The notes beneath the pieces are model-generated. The model was not told where the DNA came from, did not search any database, and saw nothing but the letters and a program-made list of their open reading frames with translations. The position numbers were made by a program, and so were the translations under genes. This document shows positions 7,946 through 16,912 of a stretch of 35,093 nt of DNA, in pieces; the first letter of the stretch is position 1, and each line of letters starts with the position of its first letter. This stretch comes from Syntrophobacter sp. SbD1 (lineage in GTDB: Bacteria > Desulfobacterota > Syntrophobacteria > Syntrophobacterales > Syntrophobacteraceae), in the NCBI GenBank assembly GCA_900290365.1, contig OMOE01000126.1, forward strand, positions 1-35,093, given 5' to 3'.

Positions 7946-8530
7946 CTATTTTTCGACTCTGAGGTCGCCAACAACCAGAGAGGCTGTGACTTTGCCAAAT
8001 ACATTCGCGACATGGTCCGCGATTTGATATTTCCACCCGTCGCCATCAAGCGTCAACCCGGGACCCGTCACATGAACGGGAGTGTCAGACTCAACAATTT
8101 TGTTGCTGTGTACGTAATGCGCCTTCTCGGTTGTCATCACATAATTGTGCGGCAGCGTGACCCGAATGTCGCCGCTGAGTTCGATATCTTTTGTCCCGGC
8201 GTACAGTACCCCTTCACGGCTCTCTAGATGGATTTCTTCGTTGGATTGATCCTGATAGAATGTCAGCCGGACTGCAAGCAGCAGAGTTTTCTGCTGGTCC
8301 TGGAAATACTTGGCCTCCGAAGCCCAAAGTGTCCAGAACTTCCTTCCCTCCTGCATTTCGGTGAATTCCATGTCCTTGAGTTTCATTTCCGCATCGCTTG
8401 GAGGGGCTTGTTGTGCCACCTGCTGGACCGGCCGCGATTTCCCTTTCCAGATACCGGCGGCAAGAACCAGGCTCAGCGCCACTATGACCATAATTACAAA
8501 AAACTGCGCGAGCTTGCCCTTCAAACCCAT
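7946..8530 (-). CDS. lptC: LPS export protein LptC
   Basis: A bitopic inner-membrane protein that passes LPS from LptBFG to LptA. A single N-terminal membrane helix (FFVIMVIVALSLVLAAGIW) is followed by a periplasmic LptC/OstA-like beta domain, including EMQEGRKFWTLWASEAKYF and VMTTEKAHYVHSNKIVES. Length is 194 residues, normal. It is the first gene of the lptC-lptA-lptB-rpoN run and lies after a 433-bp gap from kdsC, so it may have its own promoter. Confidence 0.92.
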   Translation of the reverse strand: MGLKGKLAQFFVIMVIVALSLVLAAGIWKGKSRPVQQVAQQAPPSDAEMKLKDMEFTEMQEGRKFWTLWASEAKYFQDQQKTLLLAVRLTFYQDQSNEEIHLESREGVLYAGTKDIELSGDIRVTLPHNYVMTTEKAHYVHSNKIVESDTPVHVTGPGLTLDGDGWKYQIADHVANVFGKVTASLVVGDLRVEK

Positions 8531-8963
8531 TACTCAACCTTAGCGGCAGCCATGATCCGCAACTCATCCCCCCCGGAGAAGATTGGAACCACGGGGGCAA
8601 CGCTACAAAAGCTTGCCCTGTTATTCAAAAAATTTCTTTCATCGAAAAAGGCTATCCTGCTAAACGGAAAAAAGAGCAAAAAACTCAAACAATCTTCCTT
8701 TTCTTTGCCCCCCTTGACGAATAATACTTTTGTCGCAGGTAAAAATCTTTAATCAAATTAGAGGATTAGACTTCACCGAGTACTTTAACATGGGGTAGCG
8801 TTGAGTGTAAAGGCTTATTACGCAAGGCTTTGAAAACTGGGAGAAAATCGGGCGGTGGGACCGCCAGTCGGGTACGCCGCTGCCTTCGGCGGCGGCAAAA
8901 ACTGTGCCTTTGATCGGGCGAGCCATTTACTTTTTACTTTTGCCTTTTTACTTTTGCCTTAAC
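8531..8963. other. Intergenic gap between kdsC and lptC
   Basis: No convincing gene is seen in these 433 bp. The part near kdsC has runs of TTTTACTTTTGCC and a GC-rich hairpin repeat (8851-8896); the part near lptC is A/T-rich and likely carries the lptC promoter. A TATTAT word on the minus strand near 8720 is a possible -10, but no good -35 pairs with it. Confidence 0.4.
8851..8896. repeat. 46-bp GC-rich hairpin repeat, copy 1
   Basis: It starts GGCGGTGGGACCG and ends GCCGCTGCCTTCGGCGGCGGC, and matches the copy at 22391-22436 in length and in both ends, differing only in the middle. It can fold as GGCGGT-ACCGCC plus GCCGCTGCC-GGCGGCGGC. It lies just downstream of kdsC on the minus strand, so it may act in transcript ending or be a palindromic repeat. 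Confidence 0.6.
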
Positions 8964-9512
8964 TTAGCCCAGATAGCGCCGCATTGTGCTTTCCCATAGC
9001 CCCTGGACCTGCAGGATCATTTCACAAACCTCCCTTGCCGCTCCCCGGCCACCGCCTGCCCTGGTCACATAATGCGCGTAGGGAAAAATGTGCGGCGTCC
9101 CGTTTGGGACAGCAACCGAAAACCCTGCCCTGCGCATCACGGGAATGTCTATGAGGTCGTCTCCCATGTAGCCGGTCTCATGCTCTTTAAAGCCGGTCTG
9201 CGCCAAAAGCTGCTCGTATGGTTCCAGCTTGACCTTGGCTCCCTGGTGCACCCTGGTTATCCCAAGAGCCAGAGCACGGTGCCCGACTGCCCGGCATGCC
9301 CGGCCCGTTATAAGCGCCACCTCGATTCCGGCTCGCTGCAAAAGCTTTATTCCATGTCCGTCCTGAACGTCGAACTCTTTTATCTCGGAACCGTCGTCCA
9401 AATAGATAACCCGCCCGTCGGTAAGGACCCCATCAACGTCGAAGATCATCATCCGTATGGGAAGTATCCGCTTCTTGAGCTCATCAGGCAGATCGCTGAT
9501 TGACGTATTCAC
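8964..9512 (-). CDS. kdsC: 3-deoxy-D-manno-octulosonate 8-phosphate phosphatase KdsC
   Basis: A HAD-superfamily phosphatase that removes phosphate from KDO-8-phosphate in LPS inner-core synthesis. The catalytic motif I is MIFDVDGVLTDG; motif II is ALITGR; motif III/IV is GYMGDDLIDIPVMRRAG. At 182 residues with no cap domain it matches the tetrameric KdsC type. The GTG start at 9512 directly abuts the kdsA stop at 9513, so the two are tightly coupled. Confidence 0.95.
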   Translation of the reverse strand: MNTSISDLPDELKKRILPIRMMIFDVDGVLTDGRVIYLDDGSEIKEFDVQDGHGIKLLQRAGIEVALITGRACRAVGHRALALGITRVHQGAKVKLEPYEQLLAQTGFKEHETGYMGDDLIDIPVMRRAGFSVAVPNGTPHIFPYAHYVTRAGGGRGAAREVCEMILQVQGLWESTMRRYLG

Positions 9513-10334
9513 CTATTCACCTGTTTTTGTAACTATTTCGTAAATTTGAACAAGGCTCTCGAGGAGCTTGGCTGCATGTTCGAGCCGAAGAGAATTAGGG
9601 CCGTCGCAAAGGGCCTTGTCTGGTTCCGGGTGCGTTTCGATGAAGACCCCGTGCGCTCCGGCCGCCACCGCAGCCCGTGCCAGGGAGGCCACAAAGCGTC
9701 TCTCACCGCCTGACGAGGTCCCCTGAGCACCCGGGAGCTGAACACTGTGGGTAGCGTCAAAGACGACCGGATATCCAAAATCCGCCATGATCCCGATAGA
9801 GCGCATATCCACCACCAGATTGTTATAGCCGAACTGGGCGCCGCGCTCGGTCAGAAGAATCCGCTCGTTTCCGGTCTCCCTGATCTTTTTGATCACCTCT
9901 CCCATGTCGCGTGGTGAAAGGAATTGGGCTTTTTTGACATTTACGGGTTTACCGGTCGCGCCGGCGGCCGCCAGAAGGTCCGTCTGGCGTGCAAGAAAGG
10001 CTGGAATCTGAAGAATATCCGCTACTTGAGATACAGGCTCGACCTCTGACGGAGTGTGAACATCGGTCAGAATCGGGACTTTGTACCTGTCCCGGATAGT
10101 GGCGAGAACATTTAGACCCTTCTCCAGCCCCGGACCCCGATATGACTTCCCCGATGTCCGGTTTGCCTTGTCATAGGAGCTTTTGAAGATGAAGGGGATT
10201 TGTAGCCGCGCGCAGGTTTCCTTTAGAAAACCAGCCACCTCGAAAGCAATCTCCTCGCTTTCGATAACGCAGGGTCCGCCAATTAGAAACAGGCGGTCCC
10301 GCCCAATCTTCTGGCCAAAAAGTTCAAAATCCAT
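9513..10334 (-). CDS. kdsA: 2-dehydro-3-deoxyphosphooctonate aldolase (KDO-8-P synthase) KdsA
   Basis: Condenses phosphoenolpyruvate with arabinose 5-phosphate to give KDO-8-phosphate. Family blocks include LFLIGGPCVIESEE, FKSSYDKANRTSGKSYRGPG, ILTDVH, TERGAQFGYNNLVVDMRS, DATHSVQ and GVFIETHPEPDKALCDGPN (read in parts). ATG 10334 is preferred (AGGGTGA upstream); GTG 10343 would add three residues. It follows pyrG by about 10 bp in an operon with kdsC. Confidence 0.96.
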   Translation of the reverse strand: MDFELFGQKIGRDRLFLIGGPCVIESEEIAFEVAGFLKETCARLQIPFIFKSSYDKANRTSGKSYRGPGLEKGLNVLATIRDRYKVPILTDVHTPSEVEPVSQVADILQIPAFLARQTDLLAAAGATGKPVNVKKAQFLSPRDMGEVIKKIRETGNERILLTERGAQFGYNNLVVDMRSIGIMADFGYPVVFDATHSVQLPGAQGTSSGGERRFVASLARAAVAAGAHGVFIETHPEPDKALCDGPNSLRLEHAAKLLESLVQIYEIVTKTGE

Positions 10335-10344
10335 TGAGCTCACC

Positions 10345-12012
10345 CTAGCAGCGTTTGGTGGATGATTCGGGGTTCTTTCGCCTCGCTTCTATAAGGGTCG
10401 CTCCCGTGAAGGCCTTGAACAGCGGATGGGGCTCCATCGGTCGTGACTTGAACTCCGGATGGAACTGGCACCCCAGAAACCAGGGGTGATCGGGCAGCTC
10501 TATCACCTCGACCAGGTTCTTGTCCGGTGACAGGCCGGTGAAAAGCATTCCATGCTGTGCCAGAATTTTTCTATACTCATTGTTGAACTCGTAACGGTGC
10601 CGGTGCCGCTCTGAAATTTCAATCGTCTGATAGGCATTGGCGGCGAAGGTATCAGGCTCAAGGACGCATGGATAGGCGCCCAGACGCATTGTGCCTCCGT
10701 ATTCGAAATCTTCATCTCGCCGTATGATCGTATTGCTCTTATAGTCGAACCACTCCCGCATCAGGTATATGACAGGGTGGGGCGTGTGCTTGTCGAATTC
10801 TATACTGTGGGCTCTGTCGAGCCCCGCAACATTGCGGGAGAACTCAACCGTGGCAAGCTGCATCCCAAGGCAGATGCCCAGGAAAGGAACCTTGTTCTGA
10901 CGCGCGAAACGGATCGCCTTTATCTTGCCTTCGACTCCACGCTGGCCGAAGCCGCCGGGCACCAGGATCCCATCGGCCCCTTCGATCAGTACCTCTCCAC
11001 CATCTTTTTCCACGTCCTCCGAATCGACGTAATCGAGATGAAGCTTTACACCGTGAACCGCAGCCCCGTGGACCAGCGCTTCATTGAGGCTCTTGTAGGA
11101 TTCCTTCAGGTCGATGTATTTCCCTACTATGGCTATCCGCACGTCGAACAGCGGGTTTTTCATCGCAACCACCAGCTTTTGCCAATCGTCGAGCACGGGA
11201 GCACGCGTCCATATATTTAGAAGCCTCACGATTTTTTCATCCAGCCCTTCCTCGTGGAAGAGCAGAGGCACCTCGTAGATGCAATCAACGTCTTTGGCCG
11301 TTATTACGCCATCGGTGTCCACGTTGCAGAAATGGGAGATTTTCCCCTTTATATCGGCGGAGAGCTGTTTTTCTGTCCGGCAAAGCAGGATATCGGGTTG
11401 AATGCCAATGCCGCGCAACTCCTTGACGCTGTGCTGAGTCGGTTTGGTTTTCATCTCACCGGAAGTCGACAGATATGGAACGAGCGTTACGTGAACAAAA
11501 ATTGCGTTTTCCCTGCCGAGGTCGTTTCGAAACTGGCGGATAGCTTCGAGAAAGGGCAGGCTTTCAATGTCTCCTACAGTCCCGCCGATTTCCACTATGA
11601 CGATATCCACATCGTCGACGCACCCGCGAATGCATGCCTTGATCTCGTCGGTAATGTGGGGAATGACCTGTACGGTCCCACCCAGATACTCCCCGCGCCT
11701 TTCCTTCATTATCACCGAATAGTAGATACTGCCCGATGTGTAGTTGCTTTTCTTGCCGAGATGCGCATGTGTGAACCGCTCATAGTGGCCCAGGTCGAGG
11801 TCGGTTTCAGCTCCATCGTCTGTAACGAAAACCTCGCCGTGCTGAAAAGGATTCATGGTTCCGGGATCAACGTTGATGTACGGATCGAGCTTCATAAGCG
11901 AAACGCGAAGCCCTCTGCTCTCCATCAATGCACCGATGGATGCCGCTGCGAGACCTTTGCCAAGCGAGGATAAAACTCCACCGGTGACGAATATGAATTT
12001 TGTCTGGCGCAA
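10345..12012 (-). CDS. pyrG: CTP synthase PyrG
   Basis: Makes CTP from UTP, ATP and glutamine; CTP is also consumed when KDO is activated to CMP-KDO, which fits the kds neighbours. The synthetase domain begins [19 protein letters not shown], and the C-terminal glutaminase domain carries [10 protein letters not shown] with the nucleophilic Cys and a catalytic HPEF near the end. The start is a TTG at 12012 with a perfect AGGAGG 8 nt upstream; the frame extends six codons further, but those bases are the ribosome site itself. Length is 555 residues. Confidence 0.97.
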   Translation of the reverse strand: MRQTKFIFVTGGVLSSLGKGLAAASIGALMESRGLRVSLMKLDPYINVDPGTMNPFQHGEVFVTDDGAETDLDLGHYERFTHAHLGKKSNYTSGSIYYSVIMKERRGEYLGGTVQVIPHITDEIKACIRGCVDDVDIVIVEIGGTVGDIESLPFLEAIRQFRNDLGRENAIFVHVTLVPYLSTSGEMKTKPTQHSVKELRGIGIQPDILLCRTEKQLSADIKGKISHFCNVDTDGVITAKDVDCIYEVPLLFHEEGLDEKIVRLLNIWTRAPVLDDWQKLVVAMKNPLFDVRIAIVGKYIDLKESYKSLNEALVHGAAVHGVKLHLDYVDSEDVEKDGGEVLIEGADGILVPGGFGQRGVEGKIKAIRFARQNKVPFLGICLGMQLATVEFSRNVAGLDRAHSIEFDKHTPHPVIYLMREWFDYKSNTIIRRDEDFEYGGTMRLGAYPCVLEPDTFAANAYQTIEISERHRHRYEFNNEYRKILAQHGMLFTGLSPDKNLVEVIELPDHPWFLGCQFHPEFKSRPMEPHPLFKAFTGATLIEARRKNPESSTKRC

Positions 12013-12352
12013 AGGATTTCTCCTCCTCAAGAAGTCTTTTAGACAAAAATGGATCAGGATCAGCCCTGATGCAGTATAGCAAAACGAACACTAATGTCAA
12101 TCACGGCTTATTTTTTTATCCTGCCGAAATTTATCTGTTTTCTGGTCATCGGGCAGTTCCGGCCCAAGTTCGGTTCCGTCTGCGGGGAAAACATAATATT
12201 GACAATATAATGTCCTGGAACCGCAACAATACGGGAAACCGTGTATTTACCGGAACGCCTTTCGACAATAGTATTAGGCACAATTAGAAAGCAAAGTCCT
12301 TGCTACGCTTGGCTAAATGTGCCCTGGGGGGGGCAAGAAGAGGAGAAGGCAA
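12013..12352. other. Divergent intergenic region pyrG / receiver gene
   Basis: This 340-bp spacer must hold promoters for pyrG (leftward) and the receiver gene (rightward). On the plus strand a TTGACA (12199) and a TATAAT (12206) almost touch, so they cannot form one promoter, though each could serve a different start. No conserved structure is evident. Confidence 0.35.
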
Positions 12353-12787
12353 ATGTCATCTGTACTCATCGTGGAGAATAACGATTTTTTTAGACGTTCT
12401 TTCAAAGAAATCCTCAAGATGTACATCCCATCGATTTCGGTTGACGAGTCTGCTGACGGCTCCGATGCTCTCGCGAAAATCGACGAAGCTTCACCCGACA
12501 TTGTGTTTATGGACATACGGCTGCCCGGGAAAAACGGCCTCGAGTTGACTCGTGAGATAAAGGGTCATTATCCGAACCTTGTGATAAACATCTTTACCAG
12601 CTACGACCTTCCCGAATACCGAAAAATCGCCGAAGAGTACGGGGCGGACCACTTCCTTCTCAAAGATGCTGTTACGGGCGCCGAAATCGCGGCAATGGTG
12701 AAATCCGTCATCGCGAAAAATAAAAAGAAGGGACGGGAAGTCAATCGAAAAAGGGAGAGCTACGAAAGAAGACTTTCCATAAACTAG
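12353..12787 (+). CDS. Stand-alone response regulator receiver protein
   Basis: A single CheY-like receiver of 144 residues. It opens MSSVLIVENNDFFRRSF, has the phospho-accepting Asp in DIVFMDIRLPGKNGLE and the conserved Lys in ADHFLLKDAV. The FLLKD form is typical of NarL-type receivers, but there is no DNA-binding domain: a basic tail (KNKKKGREVNRKRESYERR) ends the protein. The ATG at 12353 has GAGGAGAAGG directly upstream. It sits alone, divergent from pyrG, and may pass signals to the LuxR-type regulators downstream, which is inference. Confidence 0.85.
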   Translation: MSSVLIVENNDFFRRSFKEILKMYIPSISVDESADGSDALAKIDEASPDIVFMDIRLPGKNGLELTREIKGHYPNLVINIFTSYDLPEYRKIAEEYGADHFLLKDAVTGAEIAAMVKSVIAKNKKKGREVNRKRESYERRLSIN

Positions 12788-13211
12788 CTTCATCATCAAA
12801 ACCCGGTAGCGCCGCCTTCCAAGGTGGCGTTCGCTCATTTTCGCAAAAATCACAAAAAATTCATGGTCTTAATTCAGGAACTTAGGAATTCAGGAATTAA
12901 AAACAAAGTCCCAATTCACCCTCAGTCCCTCAATCCAGATATCTGCATACATATACCAGTCAGGCATTCTTCGAAAAATATCTACATGTAAATACCCATT
13001 AGGGATTCTTCGAAAGTTAATATCAGGACTACATGCCTGCCGGTTGAATACTTTCTTCTTACATACTCTAGTAGAAGGATTACACCGTAGTGTATATATT
13101 GACTCCACCCGCCCTCTTCTTATCTTCCTAAGCCAGAGTGCAAAAACTATTTTGTAATAAATCAAGATATATCTTTGAAATTCAAGACCTTCTTGGTCGG
13201 AAGATGATCAC
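12788..13211. other. Intergenic region with 39-bp tandem repeat
   Basis: No gene is supported in these 424 bp. A/T-rich DNA with AATTCAGGAA words is followed by a tandem pair of 39-bp repeats (12939-13016). A TTGACT at about 13110 could be a -35 element for the next gene, but its -10 is poor. Confidence 0.4.
12939..13016. repeat. Two tandem imperfect 39-bp repeats
   Basis: Each unit starts ATATCTnCAT, has ATACC in the middle and ends AGGnATTCTTCGAA. Units run 12939-12977 and 12978-13016. They lie about 200 bp before the first LuxR-type regulator and could be operator sites; TTCGAA is itself a palindrome. Confidence 0.65.
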
Positions 13212-14153
13212 ATGGAAGCATTTACGGGTTACAGAGTCGTTACACTGGATAGAGACTTGAAGGCGGCCGGGGCACTCCTTGAGATAATTCGGGGTTGGGG
13301 CCTTCGCGCTGAAGGTTTTACCCAGTTGGAGGCGGCCATTGAATATATCGGGCGCAATGGGTGCGATGTAGTTCTGCTTGATGTTTCAATACTCGGTTTC
13401 ATGAGCATGAGCCAGATGCTTCGGTTCGGAAACGATATAAGAATTATTCTTACAATGCAACAGGCCGAAAAGGATAAGGCCATCCGGTCTTTGAAACTCG
13501 GCGCTTTCGACTTACTGGAGAAGCCCTTTCAAAATGATCTGTTGCAACATTCGATATCGAGGGCCTTAACAGACCTTGAAAATGAAAGGCAATCAAACGC
13601 ACTGATTGAACAGGTAAGGCAGAGCCGCTCCGAACTGGTGGCCGGGTGGCGCCGGCTTGAGAGCTTGAACGACCAACTCATAAAAATGAACAACGCCCTG
13701 TCGGTTCTTGTCAGAAATATCGAGCGGGAAAAAGAGAAAATGGAGAGCCAACTCGATGTTAGATTAAGAAATCTCCTAATGCCCCTGCTCACCAGGCTGA
13801 GAAGTGATCGGACTGGCTACATACGTAAAGATCAAATTGATGCGCTTACCTGGTATCTCGATGACCTGACCTCCTCTTTGTCCATGGGCCCCGGAATCGC
13901 GATGAGTCTGTCATCGACCGAGATGCGAATAGCCTCCCTGGTCAGAAATGGCGCATCCACCCATGAGATGGCAAGACAGTTGAATATTTCGGAGGACACG
14001 GTGAAGTCCCACCTTAGAAGTATCCGCAAGAAACTCAAGGTACACGGACAACACAGTTTGAAAGACCTCCTCTATTCGCGAAGCGGATTGCACCAGCAGC
14101 GCCAATATAACAATGTGATTCATATGAGCGTTGTCAAAGGCGGGCAGGCATGA
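13212..14153 (+). CDS. LuxR-family response regulator with receiver and coiled coil (paralog 1)
   Basis: A 313-residue regulator. Residues 1 to about 120 are a receiver-like domain with D57 in VVLLDVSI and K104 in FDLLEKPF; the usual acidic pair appears as LDRD. A long charged helix (about 120-185) follows, then a conserved block (LRNLLMPLLTRLRSD, DALTWYLDDLTSSLS) common before LuxR domains in delta-proteobacterial sensory regulators. The C-terminal HTH reads LSSTEMRIASLVRNGAS, then MARQLNISEDTVKSHLRSIR. It is strongly similar throughout to the next gene, so the pair arose by tandem duplication. Target genes are unknown. Confidence 0.85.
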   Translation: MEAFTGYRVVTLDRDLKAAGALLEIIRGWGLRAEGFTQLEAAIEYIGRNGCDVVLLDVSILGFMSMSQMLRFGNDIRIILTMQQAEKDKAIRSLKLGAFDLLEKPFQNDLLQHSISRALTDLENERQSNALIEQVRQSRSELVAGWRRLESLNDQLIKMNNALSVLVRNIEREKEKMESQLDVRLRNLLMPLLTRLRSDRTGYIRKDQIDALTWYLDDLTSSLSMGPGIAMSLSSTEMRIASLVRNGASTHEMARQLNISEDTVKSHLRSIRKKLKVHGQHSLKDLLYSRSGLHQQRQYNNVIHMSVVKGGQA

Positions 14154-14436
14154 AGGGAACCGAGTTGTTAAAGAAATGTCCTTTATCGAGATTTATTCTT
14201 TGAAATCTCTTGACACTGCTGATCTTGGCCTTAGTTTCAACTCAAGTATTAACTTCTCAAAGGGGGCAGTCTTACCACCACAAGGGCAGTCAGTATTATA
14301 GCAACTGTATCTATGTGGTGGCAATTACTTCATTTACTTGACTTATTATCTGAATGGTAAAGGTGATGATCCCGACCGGACTTGCAATTTGAAGGGCTGG
14401 GATGGAAAATATAGCGATTTTTATTCGAGGTGCGCA

Positions 14437-15360
14437 ATGACCGCGATCAAGTACTCCAAAATTGTCATATTGGACGATGACCAAAAAGGGCGCGAATTTC
14501 TCAGTGAGATAATTGGAGGCTGGGGCATCAGCGCTGAAGGCTTTGCCCGGCATCAAACCGCCATCGAATATATTTTGGAGAATGATTGCGATTTATTGCT
14601 GCTAAACATTTCACCGTCAAATGTCAGCGACCTCGAACTGATCCCGCAGTTGGAAGAAAAAGACCTCAAGGTAGTTATTACAACAGCGTCGGCCGACAAG
14701 TATATGGCCATCCGGGCATTGAAGCTCGGCGCTTTCGACCTACTGGAGAAGCCATTTGGAAGTGAACTGTTGCACCATTCGATATGCAGGGCCCTGGCGG
14801 TTCTCGAAACGCAGAGACGGTCAAAAGAGCTTATGCATGAGCTCGAACAGAGCCGTATGGAACTGCTTGATCGTCAGCGCCGTCTTGAAAAGTTGAATGC
14901 CCAACTTTTTGAAACGAACAAGGCCCTCTCGGTTCTTGCCAGAAATATAGAGCGGGAGAGGGAGGAGATGGAGAGCCAAATCGCACTCAGATTAAGAAAT
15001 CTCTTAATGCCCATAGTAACGAAGCTTAGAAGCGATAAGGATTTTACAAAGTATGAGACCCAGCTCGATATGCTGACCTGGCATCTCGAAGATTTGACCT
15101 CCGGGGTCTCCATAGACCCGAACGTTGCCAAGAACCTTTCGTCCGCAGAAATGCGGATTGCCTCCCTTGTCAAAAACGGTGTGAGCACTGAAGAAATCGC
15201 GAGGCAGTTGCACATATCCGGGAACACAGTACGATCCCACCGCAGAAGTATCCGCAAGAAACTGAAAATAAACGGGCAATACAGTTTGAGAAATTTCCTC
15301 GATTCAAGGAGTGGACCTCCTCGGGCGGTTCAATCCGGCAAGCCCCTTTACGTGCAATGA
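14437..15360 (+). CDS. LuxR-family regulator with Asn-substituted pseudo-receiver (paralog 2)
   Basis: A 307-residue paralog of the preceding gene with the same order: receiver, coiled coil, LRNLLMPIVTKLRSD block and LuxR HTH (LSSAEMRIASLVKNGVS, then IARQLHISGNTVRSHRRSIR). The acidic pocket is intact (ILDDDQ) and the Lys is kept (FDLLEKPF, K105), but the phospho-acceptor position 57 is Asn (LLLLNISP, codon AAC) where paralog 1 has Asp. It therefore probably cannot be phosphorylated normally. The ATG at 14437 is preferred over an upstream in-frame start at 14338, because similarity to paralog 1 begins there. A TTGACA at 14210 may belong to its promoter. Confidence 0.85.
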   Translation: MTAIKYSKIVILDDDQKGREFLSEIIGGWGISAEGFARHQTAIEYILENDCDLLLLNISPSNVSDLELIPQLEEKDLKVVITTASADKYMAIRALKLGAFDLLEKPFGSELLHHSICRALAVLETQRRSKELMHELEQSRMELLDRQRRLEKLNAQLFETNKALSVLARNIEREREEMESQIALRLRNLLMPIVTKLRSDKDFTKYETQLDMLTWHLEDLTSGVSIDPNVAKNLSSAEMRIASLVKNGVSTEEIARQLHISGNTVRSHRRSIRKKLKINGQYSLRNFLDSRSGPPRAVQSGKPLYVQ

Positions 15361-15394
15361 CCGCGCGGCAGACGCACGGCCGAAGGTCACTGCG

Positions 15395-15430
15395 ATGAAG
15401 GACCGCCTGTTCGTTACGGCGGTCCTTCAT
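15395..15430 (+). terminator. Perfect stem-loop after the LuxR-type regulators
   Basis: ATGAAGGACCGCC pairs exactly with GGCGGTCCTTCAT around a 10-nt loop, 34 bp after the stop of the second regulator. No clear T-run follows, so it may be a hairpin that stabilises the 3' end or a weak terminator. Confidence 0.55.
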
Positions 15431-15540
15431 CGTTTGGAGCAAAACTGTGCCTGTGTGGTGACCGCGACCGGCTTTATCACCATTGCAAGAAAAGGATGTG
15501 GACAGGGCAGGGGATTTTTGTTAAATAGAGCCGTTTAGAT

Positions 15541-15614
15541 CGGGACGTGGCTCAGCCTGGTAGAGCGCTGCGTTCGGGACGCAGAGGTCGCTGGTTCGAA
15601 TCCAGTCGTCCCGA
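15541..15614 (+). tRNA. tRNA-Pro (anticodon CGG)
   Basis: The full cloverleaf is visible: acceptor CGGGACG pairs with CGTCCCG, the anticodon stem CTGCG/CGCAG closes the loop TTCGGGA (anticodon CGG), and the T arm is GCTGG-TTCGAAT-CCAGT. The C1-G72 pair is typical of bacterial tRNA-Pro. CCA is not encoded. The 3' end serves as the integration site for the element that follows, which leaves the gene intact. Confidence 0.95.
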
Positions 15615-15618
15615 TCAA
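15589..15618 (+). repeat. attL: 30-bp direct repeat in the tRNA-Pro 3' end
   Basis: Thirty bases from the T arm through four bases past the tRNA end are identical to 20570-20599. The integrase gene begins its stop end only 14 bp further on, the usual layout at a tRNA att site. Confidence 0.93.
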
Positions 15619-15631
15619 AAGTTAAGTAAAA

Positions 15632-16834
15632 TCAGCCTCTTATCTTAGGGGCTTTCTTTTTGCCGTGTTCCATCGGTGTTCCACCCCTGACGGCGTAACC
15701 CCGGAGCAATTCATTTTGGCTGATGTTCACATAGTGCAGCCCTGTCTTTGATACCGTGTGAAAGGAAAGCCGCAGTACGTCTTCCATCGACATGTGTTCC
15801 CTGTAGTAGCGCATCGCGGAGTGGCGCGTTCCACCGTAAAGATCCACACCTTCCACCCCCACCTTCTCACATGCCCGCTTCCAGAAGCGATAGAGGATCT
15901 TAGGCCCAAACGGTTGGCCCATTTTCAGGTTGCTGTTATAGGCTGAGTCATGCCGAAAGAGCGGTAAATCTCCGAAAGCCCGCGGAAGTTTTTTCAAAAG
16001 CTCTATGTCTTCCGGAAGAAGCGGAAATGTTTTTGGTGCTTTGCTCTTCCTGGCCGTCTTGTGGTCCTCTACCGTTACGCAGCCAAGCTTCAGATCAACG
16101 TTCTTTTCCTTCAATCCAAGAAGTTCCGCCGGTCGCACTCCAACATAGATACAAAGCCAGCGGATCGCCAAATACACCCGAGGGGCATGGGGCATAACCA
16201 GATTGTAGACTTCCTGCAAAATCGCGTTTTGTGTAGCAATGTCCACAACCTTTCGCCTCGTGAGCATGAATTCCACTTCCGGAAACTCGGGTTTCTCGTC
16301 CGGTTTGATTACCCTGGCTCGCACTAACCAACTCCAAAATGCGTGAAGATTGGTCCTGACGTTGTGAATTGATTTCGAGCTGAGTTCCTCCAGTGAAAGC
16401 AAGAATTTCTGAAGTTCAATAAAACCGATCTGTTTTACATTGCCCTCTCCAAAATAGGAAATTGCCAGCCCGATCTCATGCTTTATAGGCCGGAAAGTTC
16501 CTTTAGCGAGCAACCCCCGTTGCAGCTCCAATTCTTTGATTTCAATGTAGTCCTGAGCGAGCTTTGAGAACGCAAGCGGTGAATTCGCTTGGTAATCTCT
16601 TGCGTCCAGGGTGCCCTCATCCGTCTTGAAGCGAATTCCTGTCAGAAATCTGAAAGCCTTTATGTATCCGTCTTCTCCGCTGAACCTCCTTCTGATGTTC
16701 CGCCCGACCTGGACGATCATTCTGGTTGCCTTCTGTTCTGGATGCTCGAGACAGTGGACGGCGTCCCGCCTATTGTCCTGCATCCTCTCACCACATTTAG
16801 GACAAGTCTGATCGGAGTAAATGCCTCCAAGCAT
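15632..16834 (-). CDS. Tyrosine recombinase (integrase) of the tRNA-Pro element
   Basis: Catalyses site-specific integration and excision at the tRNA-Pro 3' end. From the chosen start (ATG 16834, GGGAGG upstream; 400 residues) there is an N-terminal zinc-ribbon-like motif (C11-x2-C14, C28, H31), a core-binding SAM-like region (about 85-175), and the catalytic domain with R234 (GVRPAELLGL), R337-H338 (GGTRHSAMRYY), H359 and the nucleophile Y368 (KTGLHYVNIS). The usual HxxR histidine is Gly, a variant I associate with some delta-proteobacterial integrases. A start at 16906 would add 24 residues. It lies 78 bp after the Rep gene and reads toward the tRNA. Confidence 0.92.
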   Translation of the reverse strand: MLGGIYSDQTCPKCGERMQDNRRDAVHCLEHPEQKATRMIVQVGRNIRRRFSGEDGYIKAFRFLTGIRFKTDEGTLDARDYQANSPLAFSKLAQDYIEIKELELQRGLLAKGTFRPIKHEIGLAISYFGEGNVKQIGFIELQKFLLSLEELSSKSIHNVRTNLHAFWSWLVRARVIKPDEKPEFPEVEFMLTRRKVVDIATQNAILQEVYNLVMPHAPRVYLAIRWLCIYVGVRPAELLGLKEKNVDLKLGCVTVEDHKTARKSKAPKTFPLLPEDIELLKKLPRAFGDLPLFRHDSAYNSNLKMGQPFGPKILYRFWKRACEKVGVEGVDLYGGTRHSAMRYYREHMSMEDVLRLSFHTVSKTGLHYVNISQNELLRGYAVRGGTPMEHGKKKAPKIRG

Positions 16835-16837
16835 GCA

Positions 16838-16871
16838 TATGCCTCCCTCGACTGTCCGGACAGGAGGCATA
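16838..16871. promoter_or_regulatory. Dyad upstream of the integrase gene
   Basis: A 12-bp perfect palindrome CTGTCCGGACAG (16852-16863) lies inside a wider inverted repeat TATGCCTCC/GGAGGCATA (16838-16846 and 16863-16871). The integrase ribosome site is part of the left arm. The wider repeat could sequester the ribosome site as RNA; the inner palindrome could be an operator. The same 12-mer recurs at 20540. Confidence 0.6.
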
Positions 16872-16912
16872 TTACGGCATGTGTATGTTGGCGGGCAAGT
16901 GTTCATCGCTTT

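Noticed and set aside
12199..12211. TTGACA and TATAAT as one sigma-70 promoter
   Set aside because: The two boxes are one base apart; a promoter needs about 17.
12890..13165. A 91-codon minus-strand frame
   Set aside because: It is produced by the 39-bp tandem repeats and A/T-rich DNA; no ribosome site and no recognisable protein features.
14210..14240. Sigma-70 promoter for the second LuxR-type regulator
   Set aside because: TTGACA is good, but the -10 position (AGTTTC) is poor, so it was not listed as a separate feature.
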